From JBMZCV01 sp049613665 (GTDB lineage: Bacteria > Bacteroidota > Bacteroidia > Chitinophagales > UBA2359), in contig JBMZCV010000002.1 of assembly GCA_049613665.1 (NCBI GenBank), positions 43,452 to 107,451 of the forward strand: a DNA stretch of 64,000 nt, in the 5' to 3' direction. The translations under genes and the position numbers were made by a program. Below the pieces are notes generated by a model. The model worked only from the letters and a program-made list of their open reading frames with translations, ran no database searches and was not told the origin of the DNA. Numbering within the stretch: the first letter of the stretch is position 1; every line of letters begins with the position of its first letter. Shown in pieces: positions 56,241 through 63,779 of the stretch.

Positions 56241-56684
56241 ATGAAAAAGTTATTTTTTCTCTTATCAATTGTTAGTTTTTCTTTTTTCGTGGCTTGCGAC
56301 AAAGACGATGATGACCATGACCATGATAATACAACAGAATTTGCGTATCATGCACATATTATGAGTCCAGATTCGACAGATAAACATTTGAATGATACCA
56401 TTCATTTACACATCAACTTTGAAGACCACGATGGCAATACGCTTCACAATGTAAATGTTCGTATTTTTAATCAAGCTGATAATACAGAAGTATATAACGC
56501 TCCTGCCGATTCTCATATTCATGAAATGAGTGGCTCTTATGAGTGGCATGATGATGTAATTTTGTCGGAAGCAAATGGTTTTTCTGCTCACTCTGATTGG
56601 ACGCTAGAAGCTAAGGTTTGGGGTATGGAAGATGGTGCAAGTGAAGTTATCGAAAGCGTTGATTTTCATGTTCACCCAGAATAA
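56241..56684 (+). CDS. His/Asp-rich lipoprotein
   Basis: A 147-residue predicted lipoprotein. The signal ends FFVAC (lipobox-like), followed by DKDDDDHDHDNTTEF and a compact beta-rich domain dotted with histidines (HAHIM, HLHINFEDHDGN, DSHIHEMSGSYEWHDD, VDFHVHPE), some 15 His in all. It resembles the DUF4625-type lipoproteins of Bacteroidota, though I cannot confirm membership. The composition suggests periplasmic or surface binding of zinc, copper or nickel. The upstream GTG at 56211 lies inside R2 and is rejected as the start. Confidence 0.78.
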   Translation: MKKLFFLLSIVSFSFFVACDKDDDDHDHDNTTEFAYHAHIMSPDSTDKHLNDTIHLHINFEDHDGNTLHNVNVRIFNQADNTEVYNAPADSHIHEMSGSYEWHDDVILSEANGFSAHSDWTLEAKVWGMEDGASEVIESVDFHVHPE

Positions 56685-56711
56685 GTAATTATTCTTTTAA
56701 CTAGAAAAAGT

Positions 56712-56756
56712 AAAGTCTCTAAACATTTTTCGATGAAATGTTTAGAGACTTTTTTC
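56712..56756. terminator. Terminator after the His-rich lipoprotein gene
   Basis: AAAGTCTCTAAACATTT pairs with AAATGTTTAGAGACTTT around a 7-nt loop, followed by T-rich sequence. It also faces the convergent gldF. Confidence 0.9.
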
Positions 56757-56832
56757 TTTTACCAAAACTTTAAAATAGATGATATAAAACCTTATCTATC
56801 AAGCATTTATAAGGTTTTTATAAAAAATAAAT

Positions 56833-57609
56833 CTACCATTTCCGACTCTCCAAAACCAGCTTTGTCAGTAAAATAAAAATGCTGATAACAGAGAAAAAGT
56901 AAATAATATCTTGCAGTTCTACCACTCCTCTACTGATAGACAAATAATGAGAACGAATGCCTATTTGATGAATGAAGTAATCTATTTTGGCATAAAAAAT
57001 ATGTAAGTTGCTCAAAAAGTCAAAGGAAATGTAGAAGAAAAAACAGAGAAAAGCAGAGAGCAGAAAAGCGACAATTTGGCTAGATGTGAGTGCCGAAGCG
57101 AAAATACCAATAGACACGAAAGTAGCACCCAACAGCAATAAGCCGATATAAGAACCCCAAGTAGCACCAGTATCAATGCCTGGAGTATCGCCCAAAACAT
57201 ACATCGTGAAATAATAGCACAAAGTAGGTAGTAAAGCCAAAAAAACGAGAAAAACGGAAGCGAAGTATTTGCCCAAAATGATTTGCAAGTCGCTGAAAGG
57301 CCGTGTCGCCAACAATTCTATCGTGCCGCTCTTAAATTCTTCGGCAAAAGAACGCATCGTGATGGCTGGAATGAGCAAAATAAATACTAAAGGTGCGTCT
57401 TCAAAAAACTCCTTTAAAGTCGCTTCGCCATAATCAAGGGCGTTGGTGCTAGGGAAAATCCAAACAAGCAAGCCCATGAGCGTCAGAAAGAGAATGAGTG
57501 CCAAATAGCCTATCAAAGAGCTAAAAAAAGCATTGACTTCTTTCTTGAAAATCACCCAACCGATAGCTCGCCGCCATTTGCTGAAAAAATTATTTGTTTT
57601 GGTCGCCAT
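56833..57609 (-). CDS. gldF: Gliding-motility-associated ABC permease GldF
   Basis: A 258-residue ABC-2 type permease with about six transmembrane helices. The segment ITMRSFAEEFKSGTIELLATRPFSD is characteristic of GldF and ABC-2 permeases. GldA/GldF/GldG are linked to gliding in flavobacteria, though many Bacteroidota retain them without clear need. ATG 57609 (MATKTNNFF) is preferred to TTG 57618. gldA lies upstream on the same strand, separated by 200 bases containing R3. Confidence 0.88.
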   Translation of the reverse strand: MATKTNNFFSKWRRAIGWVIFKKEVNAFFSSLIGYLALILFLTLMGLLVWIFPSTNALDYGEATLKEFFEDAPLVFILLIPAITMRSFAEEFKSGTIELLATRPFSDLQIILGKYFASVFLVFLALLPTLCYYFTMYVLGDTPGIDTGATWGSYIGLLLLGATFVSIGIFASALTSSQIVAFLLSAFLCFFFYISFDFLSNLHIFYAKIDYFIHQIGIRSHYLSISRGVVELQDIIYFFSVISIFILLTKLVLESRKW

Positions 57610-57708
57610 ATCGTTCAATATATCTTGCTAAATGTTTGTTAAAATTTATAATATTGTTGTTGAAAATAAGGAGGCATTTGCTAAAGTTTATTTCAATAAA
57701 AAGCGTGC

Positions 57709-57783
57709 CATTGTTGGTGTTATTACCAACAATTATTTACCACTAACAATATTTTTAGTTGTTGGTGATAACACCAACAACGG
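57709..57783. repeat. R3 double-hairpin repeat between gldA and gldF
   Basis: Two hairpins about 25 bases apart: ATTGTTGGT/ACCAACAAT (57710-57733) and GTTGTTGGTG/CACCAACAAC (57758-57781). The same arrangement appears at 62902-62994, and one hairpin at 61703-61729. Confidence 0.75.
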
Positions 57784-57810
57784 CTGAAACTAAAAAATCA
57801 AAACTAGAAA

Positions 57811-58725
57811 CTATTCTCGTGTTAGTTCGTGAAAAACTTGCTCTAAGCTATTATTTTCTTGTTGCAAAGTGAGCAACGTTAATTGTTTTTCTACCGCAAA
57901 GTTAAAAATATCGGCACGAATATCTCGCTTTCCATCGCTCAAAATCTGAAACCTATTATTTCCTACAGCCTCTACTTTTTCAATGTGTTCGATATTCATA
58001 AGTGCTTGTTTATCAAGGTTTTGCGAAAATTCTACTGTAATAATGGCTTGCGAACTAGCAGACTGTTTCAAGCTTTCTACCGTATTATTCGCTACCATTT
58101 TTCCCTTATTGATAATCAACACTCGCTGACACAAAGCTTGCACTTCTTGCATGATGTGTGTCGAAAGAATAACGGTTTTCTCTTTGCCTAAATTTTGTAT
58201 CAACTGCCGAATATCTGCCAACTGATTTGGGTCTAAACCAGATGTTGGTTCGTCCAAAATCAAGACTTTTGGGTCGTGAATCATGGCTTGTGCCAAACCG
58301 ACTCTTTGCCGATAGCCTTTCGAAAGTTGGCCAATTCGTTTGTTTTGCTCTCGCTCCAAACCTGTCAGCTCAATCATTTTATTGATGCTGGCTTTCGTGG
58401 TTGTTTTGTCTAGCTCGTGCGAGTGTGCCGCAAAAGCCAGATACTCACGCACATACATATCTAAATAAAGCGGATTATGTTCGGGCAAATAGCCAATTTG
58501 CTGCCGCACTTCCATTGGGTTTTCGGTCACGTCATAGCCGCAAACTGCTACTTGGCCTTCCGATTGTGGAATAAAACAGCTAATAATTTTCATTGTCGTT
58601 GTTTTTCCAGCACCATTTGGCCCCAAAAAACCGACAACTTCTTTTGTATCTACCGAAAACGACAAATTATCAACGGCTTTTTGTGTGTCGTAATATTTTG
58701 TCAGATTTTTAATATGTATAGACAT
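57811..58725 (-). CDS. gldA: Gliding-motility-associated ABC ATPase GldA
   Basis: A 304-residue ABC-2 type ATPase. Motifs: Walker A GPNGAGKTTTMK (about 37-48), Q-loop in IGYLPEHNPLY, signature LSKGYRQRVGLAQAM, Walker B VLILDEPTSGLD and H-loop LSTHIMQE. The roughly 80-residue C-terminal domain is typical of GldA. It partners gldF downstream. ATG 58725 (MSIHIKNLT) is chosen over 58776. Confidence 0.9.
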   Translation of the reverse strand: MSIHIKNLTKYYDTQKAVDNLSFSVDTKEVVGFLGPNGAGKTTTMKIISCFIPQSEGQVAVCGYDVTENPMEVRQQIGYLPEHNPLYLDMYVREYLAFAAHSHELDKTTTKASINKMIELTGLEREQNKRIGQLSKGYRQRVGLAQAMIHDPKVLILDEPTSGLDPNQLADIRQLIQNLGKEKTVILSTHIMQEVQALCQRVLIINKGKMVANNTVESLKQSASSQAIITVEFSQNLDKQALMNIEHIEKVEAVGNNRFQILSDGKRDIRADIFNFAVEKQLTLLTLQQENNSLEQVFHELTRE

Positions 58726-58846
58726 GAGTTTTTTATTTGTGAAACGAAACAAAAACGAAATGTAAGAAATTAGCACAAAAAAACCTAAAACAAACTATCG
58801 AAATAGCTTATTTTAGGTCAAAAAAAATAAATTATGAAAGATTGTG

Positions 58847-59248
58847 TTAATAAGTGACGTTCATGTGTTTTGTTGCGATGACTTCGTCGTTTTCTATCAA
58901 AGAATAAAAATACATTCCTGCTTCTAAAGTCTCATCTAAAACAACTTCGCCTTGCATTTTATCTAATTGAAAAGTGGCAATGGACTTACCTAACAAGTCA
59001 AATATTATGATTGAACCATTTTCACGGCTTAAATTGTATGCAATTGTCGTTTTTTGCTTAAACGGATTTGGGTAGTTTTGTACCAAAGCTGGCTTTTTTT
59101 GAGTTGTGATAATTGTTGGATTATCATTACTATTGTTTTCTCCCAAATGTTTTGCTATTGCAAAACTGTGAGCAGCAAAAAAAGTGACAAGTAATAAGAT
59201 GATGAGTTTCGTTAATGCAAATTTAAAAGTGATTTTTTTCGTTTTCAT
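58847..59248 (-). CDS. Mini-protein: signal peptide plus T9SS type A sorting domain
   Basis: 133 residues. A signal peptide (about 1-31) and a 20-residue Asn/Thr-rich spacer lead into a complete sorting domain of about 75 residues (NYPNPFKQKTTIAYNL, IIIFDLLGKSIATF, LEAGMYFYSLIENDEVIAT, ending KHMNVTY). There is no room for a cargo domain. It could be a remnant of a larger secreted protein, a decoy or a stand-alone surface peptide. It would still be processed by the T9SS as an ordinary client. Confidence 0.82.
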   Translation of the reverse strand: MKTKKITFKFALTKLIILLLVTFFAAHSFAIAKHLGENNSNDNPTIITTQKKPALVQNYPNPFKQKTTIAYNLSRENGSIIIFDLLGKSIATFQLDKMQGEVVLDETLEAGMYFYSLIENDEVIATKHMNVTY

Positions 59249-59527
59249 AATTTTTGTTGTTTTCTAAGTCATGTAAAAAAAAATGCTTTTAGTAAAAAAA
59301 TAATATGTAAGTAGCTGAACAACTGCTGTTTAGTTCGCTTCTTATATATATACTAACGCTAAAAAGTCCAAAAAGTTCACGCATTGTCCTCAAAATTAGC
59401 CGATATTACAATAAACGAAAAGGTCTTGCGTTTCGTTGCCTGTTTCTATTGCAATGATACATTATGATAGACGAAATTGATTTTTTTTTCTTTCTTTTTT
59501 TTGTGTTTTTTTACAAAGTTTAGAAGA

Positions 59528-59968
59528 TTAACAAGAAATAGCTATTTTATCTACTCTTCTTTGATGTCGGCCGCCTTCAAAACCTGTTGTCAAAAAGGTT
59601 TCGAGCATCTTGAGTGCCAATTCTAAAGAAACAAAACGGGCTGGTACGCAGAGCATATTAGCGTTGTTGTGTTGTCTTGCCAAGCTTGCAATTTCTGTTT
59701 GCCAAGCAATAGCTGCTCTTATTCCTTGATGTTTGTTGGCTGTCATAGCTACACCATTTGCACTACCGCAAACTAATATGCCAAAATGTGCTTTTTTCGT
59801 TTCTACGGCTTCTGCTGTTGGGTGAACATAGTCGGGATAATCGACCGAATCTGTTTTATGCGTACCAAAGTCTAAGATTTCGTAGTTTTTTTCTTTCAAA
59901 AATGTTTTAATTTCTTCTTTATATTCAAAGCCAGCATGGTCTGCTCCAATGGCTATTATAAGTTTCAT
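59528..59968 (-). CDS. rpiB: Ribose-5-phosphate isomerase B
   Basis: A 146-residue enzyme interconverting ribose-5-phosphate and ribulose-5-phosphate in the pentose phosphate pathway. RpiB/LacAB motifs: GADHAGFEYK at the N-terminus, DYPDYVHP, the active-site CGSANGVAMTANKH (canonical CGSGNG has Gly in place of Ala) and GGRHQRRVDKI at the C-terminus. Length is typical. It is a single gene with no close partner; an R1-R2-R1b repeat cluster lies upstream. Confidence 0.93.
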   Translation of the reverse strand: MKLIIAIGADHAGFEYKEEIKTFLKEKNYEILDFGTHKTDSVDYPDYVHPTAEAVETKKAHFGILVCGSANGVAMTANKHQGIRAAIAWQTEIASLARQHNNANMLCVPARFVSLELALKMLETFLTTGFEGGRHQRRVDKIAISC

Positions 59969-60063
59969 ATTTGTGTTGTTTAAGGTGAAGAGTTTTTAGT
60001 ACAATGATTCGGATGTTTTTTATAACAATTTTCAGTATAATAAAAAACTCCTTTTGGCAAGCG

Positions 60064-60141
60064 AAACATACTATTTTTCAGTTCAAAAGACCATTAAATT
60101 TGCAAGCATTGGCTGTCTTAGCCTAAAAAAATAGTATGTTT
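60064..60141 (+). repeat. R1 palindromic element, full copy
   Basis: 78 bp with AAACATACTATTTTT and inverse ends. It differs from 29170-29248 at only a few internal positions. Confidence 0.88.
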
Positions 60142-60150
60142 AAACCTTTT

Positions 60151-60254
60151 AAGTGCCAAGCACTATTTAATAAACGGTCGATTCGTTGCTAACGCATTGA
60201 TAATCAGTGTGTTAGCTTGAACGAGAAGTATCATTATTTCTGTCCAACTACTTA
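60151..60254 (+). repeat. R2 intergenic repeat, reference copy
   Basis: It begins AAGTGCCAAGCACTATTTAA, then TAAACGGTCGATTCGT, a hairpin GCTAACGCA...TGTGTTAGC, TATCATTATTTCTGTCC and AACTACTTA. Other copies align to this one. Confidence 0.85.
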
Positions 60255-60283
60255 TAAAAAAATGTATAAATGCCCGAACTGTT
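60254..60283 (+). repeat. R1b motif, copy 2
   Basis: A 30-base block (ATGTATAAATGCCCGAACTG core) with one mismatch to 29259-29288. Confidence 0.7.
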
Positions 60284-60296
60284 TTTAGTAAAATAG

Positions 60297-60340
60297 AAAA
60301 AGGCAAAATTTTGCAAAAAGAGGTTCTGCAAAACTTTGCC
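60297..60340 (-). terminator. Terminator after cysN
   Basis: On the minus strand GGCAAAGTTTTGCA pairs with TGCAAAATTTTGCC (one G-U), followed by TTTTT. Confidence 0.82.
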
Positions 60341-60394
60341 GTTAAAGTAAGTATTTTTTAGCACAAAAAATAAAAATGTAGCTTCAGAGATTGT

Positions 60395-61660
60395 TTAAAT
60401 AATCATACCTGCTGCAACTGTTTCGTTTGTGCCTTCTTCTACCAAAATAACGCTTCCTGTGATGCGATTTCGGCGGTAAGTATCAAAGAACAAAGGTTTT
60501 GTTGTGCGAATAGAAATACGAGCAATATCGTTCATACCAATATCTTTAGCGTCTTCCATTCTGTGAAGCGTATTGATATTTAGTTTGTATTTTATTTCTT
60601 TTATGATACAACGAGCTTCGTTGGTAGTGTGTAAGATAGTATATTTTCCACGAGGAACGATTTTTTTGCGTCCTAACCAACAAACCATCAATTCGATGTC
60701 TTGTTCTACTTTTGGTACATTATTGGTTCTCACAATCATATCGCCACGGCTAATATCAATATCGTCGTCTATGCGAATAGCTACCGACATGGGAGCAAAA
60801 GCTTCTTTTATTGGCCCGTCGAAAGTGTCGATAGCCGTAATGGTAGAAGTGAAACCAGAAGGCAAGACCATGATTTCGTCGCCTGGTTTCAGCACTCCGC
60901 CAGCAACACGGCCTGCATAGCTGCGATAGTCGTGATATGCGTCTGTTTGAGGGCGAATAACCGACTGAACAGGGAAACGACAATCTACACGATTGTGGTC
61001 GCTGGCAATATGCACGTTTTCCAACAAATACATTAAGGTTGGCCCTTCATACCAAGCCATATTTTTGGAACGTTCCACAACATTGTCGCCTTTCAATGCG
61101 CTCACAGGCACATAGTCGATGTCTGTGGTGGTTAGTTTTGAAGTAAAGTCTTCAAATTGAGCTTTAATTTTGTCGAAAGATTCTTGGCCATAATCTACCA
61201 AGTCCATTTTGTTGATGCAAACCACGATATGCGGAATACGCAACAAAGAAGCGATAAATAAATGTCGGCGGCTTTGCTCCAACATACCTTTTCTAGCATC
61301 TACCAAAACGATGGCCAAGCTAGAAGTAGAAGCACCTGTTACCATATTTCGAGTATATTGAATATGGCCTGGTGTATCGGCAATAATAAATTTGCGTTTT
61401 GGTGTTGCGAAATAGCGGTATGCTACATCAATCGTGATACCTTGCTCTCTTTCTGCACGCAAGCCATCTGTGAGCAATGCTAAGTTGATATCTTCTTCGC
61501 CACGTCTTTCGCTACTGTCTTTTATGGCTTGATATTGGTCTTCAAAAATTGATTTACTATCATAAAGCATACGCCCTATCAATGTGCTTTTTCCATCATC
61601 AACGCTTCCTGCTGTGCTAAAACGCAGCAAGTCCATATCTAAATAACCTTTGGCACCCAT
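60395..61660 (-). CDS. cysN: Sulfate adenylyltransferase large subunit (GTPase)
   Basis: A 421-residue GTPase subunit of ATP sulfurylase, driving adenylyl-sulfate formation with CysD. EF-Tu-like G motifs: TAGSVDDGKSTLIGRML, DTPGHIQYTRNMVTGAS and NKMDLV, followed by two beta-barrel domains. ATG 61660 (MGAKGYLDM) is preferred; the frame runs on to 61750 through non-conserved sequence and R3. Length is that of stand-alone CysN without a fused CysC kinase, and cysC is separate here. cysD lies 104 bases upstream. Confidence 0.95.
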   Translation of the reverse strand: MGAKGYLDMDLLRFSTAGSVDDGKSTLIGRMLYDSKSIFEDQYQAIKDSSERRGEEDINLALLTDGLRAEREQGITIDVAYRYFATPKRKFIIADTPGHIQYTRNMVTGASTSSLAIVLVDARKGMLEQSRRHLFIASLLRIPHIVVCINKMDLVDYGQESFDKIKAQFEDFTSKLTTTDIDYVPVSALKGDNVVERSKNMAWYEGPTLMYLLENVHIASDHNRVDCRFPVQSVIRPQTDAYHDYRSYAGRVAGGVLKPGDEIMVLPSGFTSTITAIDTFDGPIKEAFAPMSVAIRIDDDIDISRGDMIVRTNNVPKVEQDIELMVCWLGRKKIVPRGKYTILHTTNEARCIIKEIKYKLNINTLHRMEDAKDIGMNDIARISIRTTKPLFFDTYRRNRITGSVILVEEGTNETVAAGMII

Positions 61661-61702
61661 TGTTTTATATATATTTTTATGTTTTTTTATAATAATTGTT
61701 TG

Positions 61703-61729
61703 GCTGTTGGTGATAATACTAACAACAGC
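61703..61729. repeat. R3 hairpin between cysD and cysN
   Basis: GCTGTTG and CAACAGC arms around GTGATAATACTAA, a single-hairpin version of R3. It sits in the intercistronic gap. Confidence 0.6.
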
Positions 61730-61764
61730 AAAAACAGTACAAGTTGTCATTTCTCAAGCATTTG

Positions 61765-62670
61765 CTAGAAATATCCTTGCTTTTTGCGGTCTTCCATCGA
61801 AGTTTCGGAGCGTTTGTCATCGGCACGGCCACCACGTTCTGTCTTGCGAGCAGTAGCTACTTCTTCAATGATTTTTTCGAGCGTATCGGCATCAGATTCT
61901 TCTGCTCCTGTGCAAGTCATATCACCGATAGTACGAAAACGAATGAGCATCTCTTTTACTTCTTCGCCTTTTTTGTCTGGCAAAAACTCAGATTTGTAGA
62001 GCAATACGCCATTTCTATCTACCATATTTCGTTTGTGAGCAAAATATAAGTTTGGAATAGCTACTTTTTCTTGCAAAATATACTGCCAGATGTCCATTTC
62101 TGTCCAATTGCTCAAAGGAAAAACTCTAAAGTGTTCGCCCATTCTTTTTTTGCCATTAAACAGATTCCACAATTCTGGACGTTGGTTTTTTGGGTCCCAC
62201 TGTCCGAAATCGTCACGGTGCGAAAAGAAGCGTTCTTTTGCACGAGCTTTTTCTTCGTCACGTCTAGCACCACCTAAAGCAGCGTCAAATTGATATTTTT
62301 CGAGCGACTCTAGCAAGGTTGTCGTTTGCAAACGAATACGACTAGCGTTGATGCCTGTTTCTTCTACGGCAGTACCTGCGTCAATAGAATCTTGCACTGA
62401 ACCAACAATTAGTTTAGCACCGATTTCTTTCATTAAATTGTCTCTGAAAGCAATTGTTTCAGGAAAATTATGGCCTGTATCTACATGAAGCAATGGGAAA
62501 GGAAGTTTGGCTGGAAAAAATGCTTTTCGAGCCAAGTGCAACATTGTTATCGAGTCTTTGCCGCCCGAAAACATCAAGACAGGACGCTCAAATTGAGCTG
62601 CTACTTCTCTAATAACAAAAATCGCTTCCGACTCTAGTTCTTTTAAATGCGAAAGATTATAGGAAACCAT
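61765..62670 (-). CDS. cysD: Sulfate adenylyltransferase small subunit
   Basis: A 301-residue catalytic subunit of the PAPS-reductase/PP-loop family. Motifs: PVLMFSGGKDSITMLHLARK (PP-loop), LHVDTGHNFPETIAFRD, GARRDEEKARAKERFFS, SNWTEMDIWQYI and a C-terminal GRADDKRSETSMEDRKKQGYF. It forms APS from ATP and sulfate together with CysN. Length and motifs are standard. Confidence 0.96.
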   Translation of the reverse strand: MVSYNLSHLKELESEAIFVIREVAAQFERPVLMFSGGKDSITMLHLARKAFFPAKLPFPLLHVDTGHNFPETIAFRDNLMKEIGAKLIVGSVQDSIDAGTAVEETGINASRIRLQTTTLLESLEKYQFDAALGGARRDEEKARAKERFFSHRDDFGQWDPKNQRPELWNLFNGKKRMGEHFRVFPLSNWTEMDIWQYILQEKVAIPNLYFAHKRNMVDRNGVLLYKSEFLPDKKGEEVKEMLIRFRTIGDMTCTGAEESDADTLEKIIEEVATARKTERGGRADDKRSETSMEDRKKQGYF

Positions 62671-63131
62671 ATTCTATGTTTCTTTATTTTTTTTGATAAG
62701 AAAGCTAAAACATTTATTCAGTTTATTACAGCCGTTTTAGCTTTTTATTATATGAATGGATATTATTTTTTCTGGAAAACAAACTTGAAATAAATCTAGG
62801 TTGTATATGTTTGGTGTCAAACGCTATTTTTAAGTAGTAATCGAAAGAAACAAGGTATTCACAAAATATTATATCCTCAAAAAAAAACGATAACACTAGC
62901 CGTTGTTTGGTGTTATTGTCAACAACAATACTTTCCAATTAGCTAATAATGTCATGTTATCGCCCAATAACTTGTTGGTGCTAACACCAGCAAGGGCATC
63001 GGAGTTTTAATATTAAAAAAAGTGAGTGCTAGAAAACTTATGAACAACTACTTATATAAATGGTCGATTCGGTGCTAACGTATTGAAAAAATCAAGGAGT
63101 TAGCTTCAACCAGATGTATTATTATTTTGGT
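62671..63131. other. Repeat-rich spacer between cysC and cysD
   Basis: No gene: a 70-codon minus frame (62726-62938) has no family features. It holds R3 hairpins (62902-62994) and an R2 element (from 63062). GGTGTCAAACGCTATTTTTAAG at about 62813-62834 resembles an R2 left end. Confidence 0.55.
62902..62994. repeat. R3 double-hairpin repeat upstream of cysD
   Basis: Hairpins GTTGTT...AACAAC (62902-62926) and CTTGTTGGTG/CACCAGCAAG (62971-62994), in the same order as at 57709-57783 with a longer spacer. Confidence 0.65.
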
Positions 63132-63142
63132 TTAACTACTTA
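63062..63142 (+). repeat. R2 intergenic repeat overlapping the cysC stop
   Basis: It matches the 60151 copy from GGTCGATTC through GTGCTAACGTATTG...GGAGTTAGCTT, then ATTATTTTGG and AACTACTTA. Its final bases contain the TAA stop of cysC (minus strand, 63132-63134). Confidence 0.78.
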
Positions 63143-63737
63143 TTTTTGGTAAGATAAAATCAAACACAGTTTGTACGCTTTCTTCAATGGTTTGCGTAGC
63201 TGTTTTTACTTCCAAATCGGCTTTCAAAGGAGCTTCGAAGGGTGCGTCAATGCCTGTAAACTGTTTGATTTCGCCAGCACGAGCTTTTTTGTATAAACCT
63301 TTCACATCTCGTTGTTCGCAAACTTCGAGCGGTGTATCAATAAATACTTCAGCAAAATTGGCTATTCCAATGATGTCTTTGGCTTGCTGTCTGATTTTGA
63401 TGGTAGGACTAACGAAACTACAAATGGTAACGATTCCGCAGTTCAAAAACAATTTGCTGACTTCCGAAATACGCCTGATATTTTCGAGGCGGTCTTCGGC
63501 CGAAAATCCTAAATTGTTGTTGATACCAGAGCGAATATTGTCGCCATCTAATACTTGTGTAAGAAAGCCAGCGTTATGTAGCTTTTTTTCTAGTCCTTTG
63601 GCAATGGTACTTTTTCCAGAGCCTGAGAGGCCTGTCATCCAGAGTACGATGCTTTTTTGTTGTAGCAATTGTTCTTTATCTGCTTGTTGCAGCAGTTGGT
63701 CAAAAATGGGATGTATGTGTTTTGATGTCTTTTCCAT
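63132..63737 (-). CDS. cysC: Adenylyl-sulfate kinase
   Basis: A 201-residue kinase that phosphorylates APS to PAPS, the donor for sulfate reduction or for sulfation of glycans. Motifs: P-loop WMTGLSGSGKSTIAKGLE, LDGDNIRSGINNNLGFS, RIRRISEVSKLF-type helix, EVFIDTPLEVCEQRDVKGLY and TGIDAPFEAP. The start is ATG 63737 (MEKTSKHIH) rather than TTG 63749. A well-formed promoter sits just upstream, so cysC heads the cysC-cysD-cysN series. Confidence 0.95.
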   Translation of the reverse strand: MEKTSKHIHPIFDQLLQQADKEQLLQQKSIVLWMTGLSGSGKSTIAKGLEKKLHNAGFLTQVLDGDNIRSGINNNLGFSAEDRLENIRRISEVSKLFLNCGIVTICSFVSPTIKIRQQAKDIIGIANFAEVFIDTPLEVCEQRDVKGLYKKARAGEIKQFTGIDAPFEAPLKADLEVKTATQTIEESVQTVFDFILPKISS

Positions 63738-63746
63738 AATTATTTG

Positions 63747-63779
63747 CAAAGATACATTCTATATTATAGTTGTGCCAAA
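63747..63779 (-). promoter_or_regulatory. Bacteroidota-type promoter of cysC
   Basis: On the minus strand TTTG (63779-63776), a 21-base spacer and TATCTTTG (63754-63747) fit the -33/-7 consensus well. The predicted start gives a leader of only a few bases before ATG 63737. It is the best promoter match found in the window. Confidence 0.65.

Larger units (their letters stand above)
59969..60394. other. Repeat cluster between cysN and rpiB
   Basis: It holds R1 (60064-60141), R2 (60151-60254), R1b (60254-60283) and the cysN terminator back to back. Little remains for other functions, although the rpiB promoter must lie close to 59970-60060. Confidence 0.7.

Noticed and set aside
57709..57783. 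R3 hairpins as a CRISPR array
   Set aside because: Hairpin spacing is irregular, units are few, and no cas gene is in the window.
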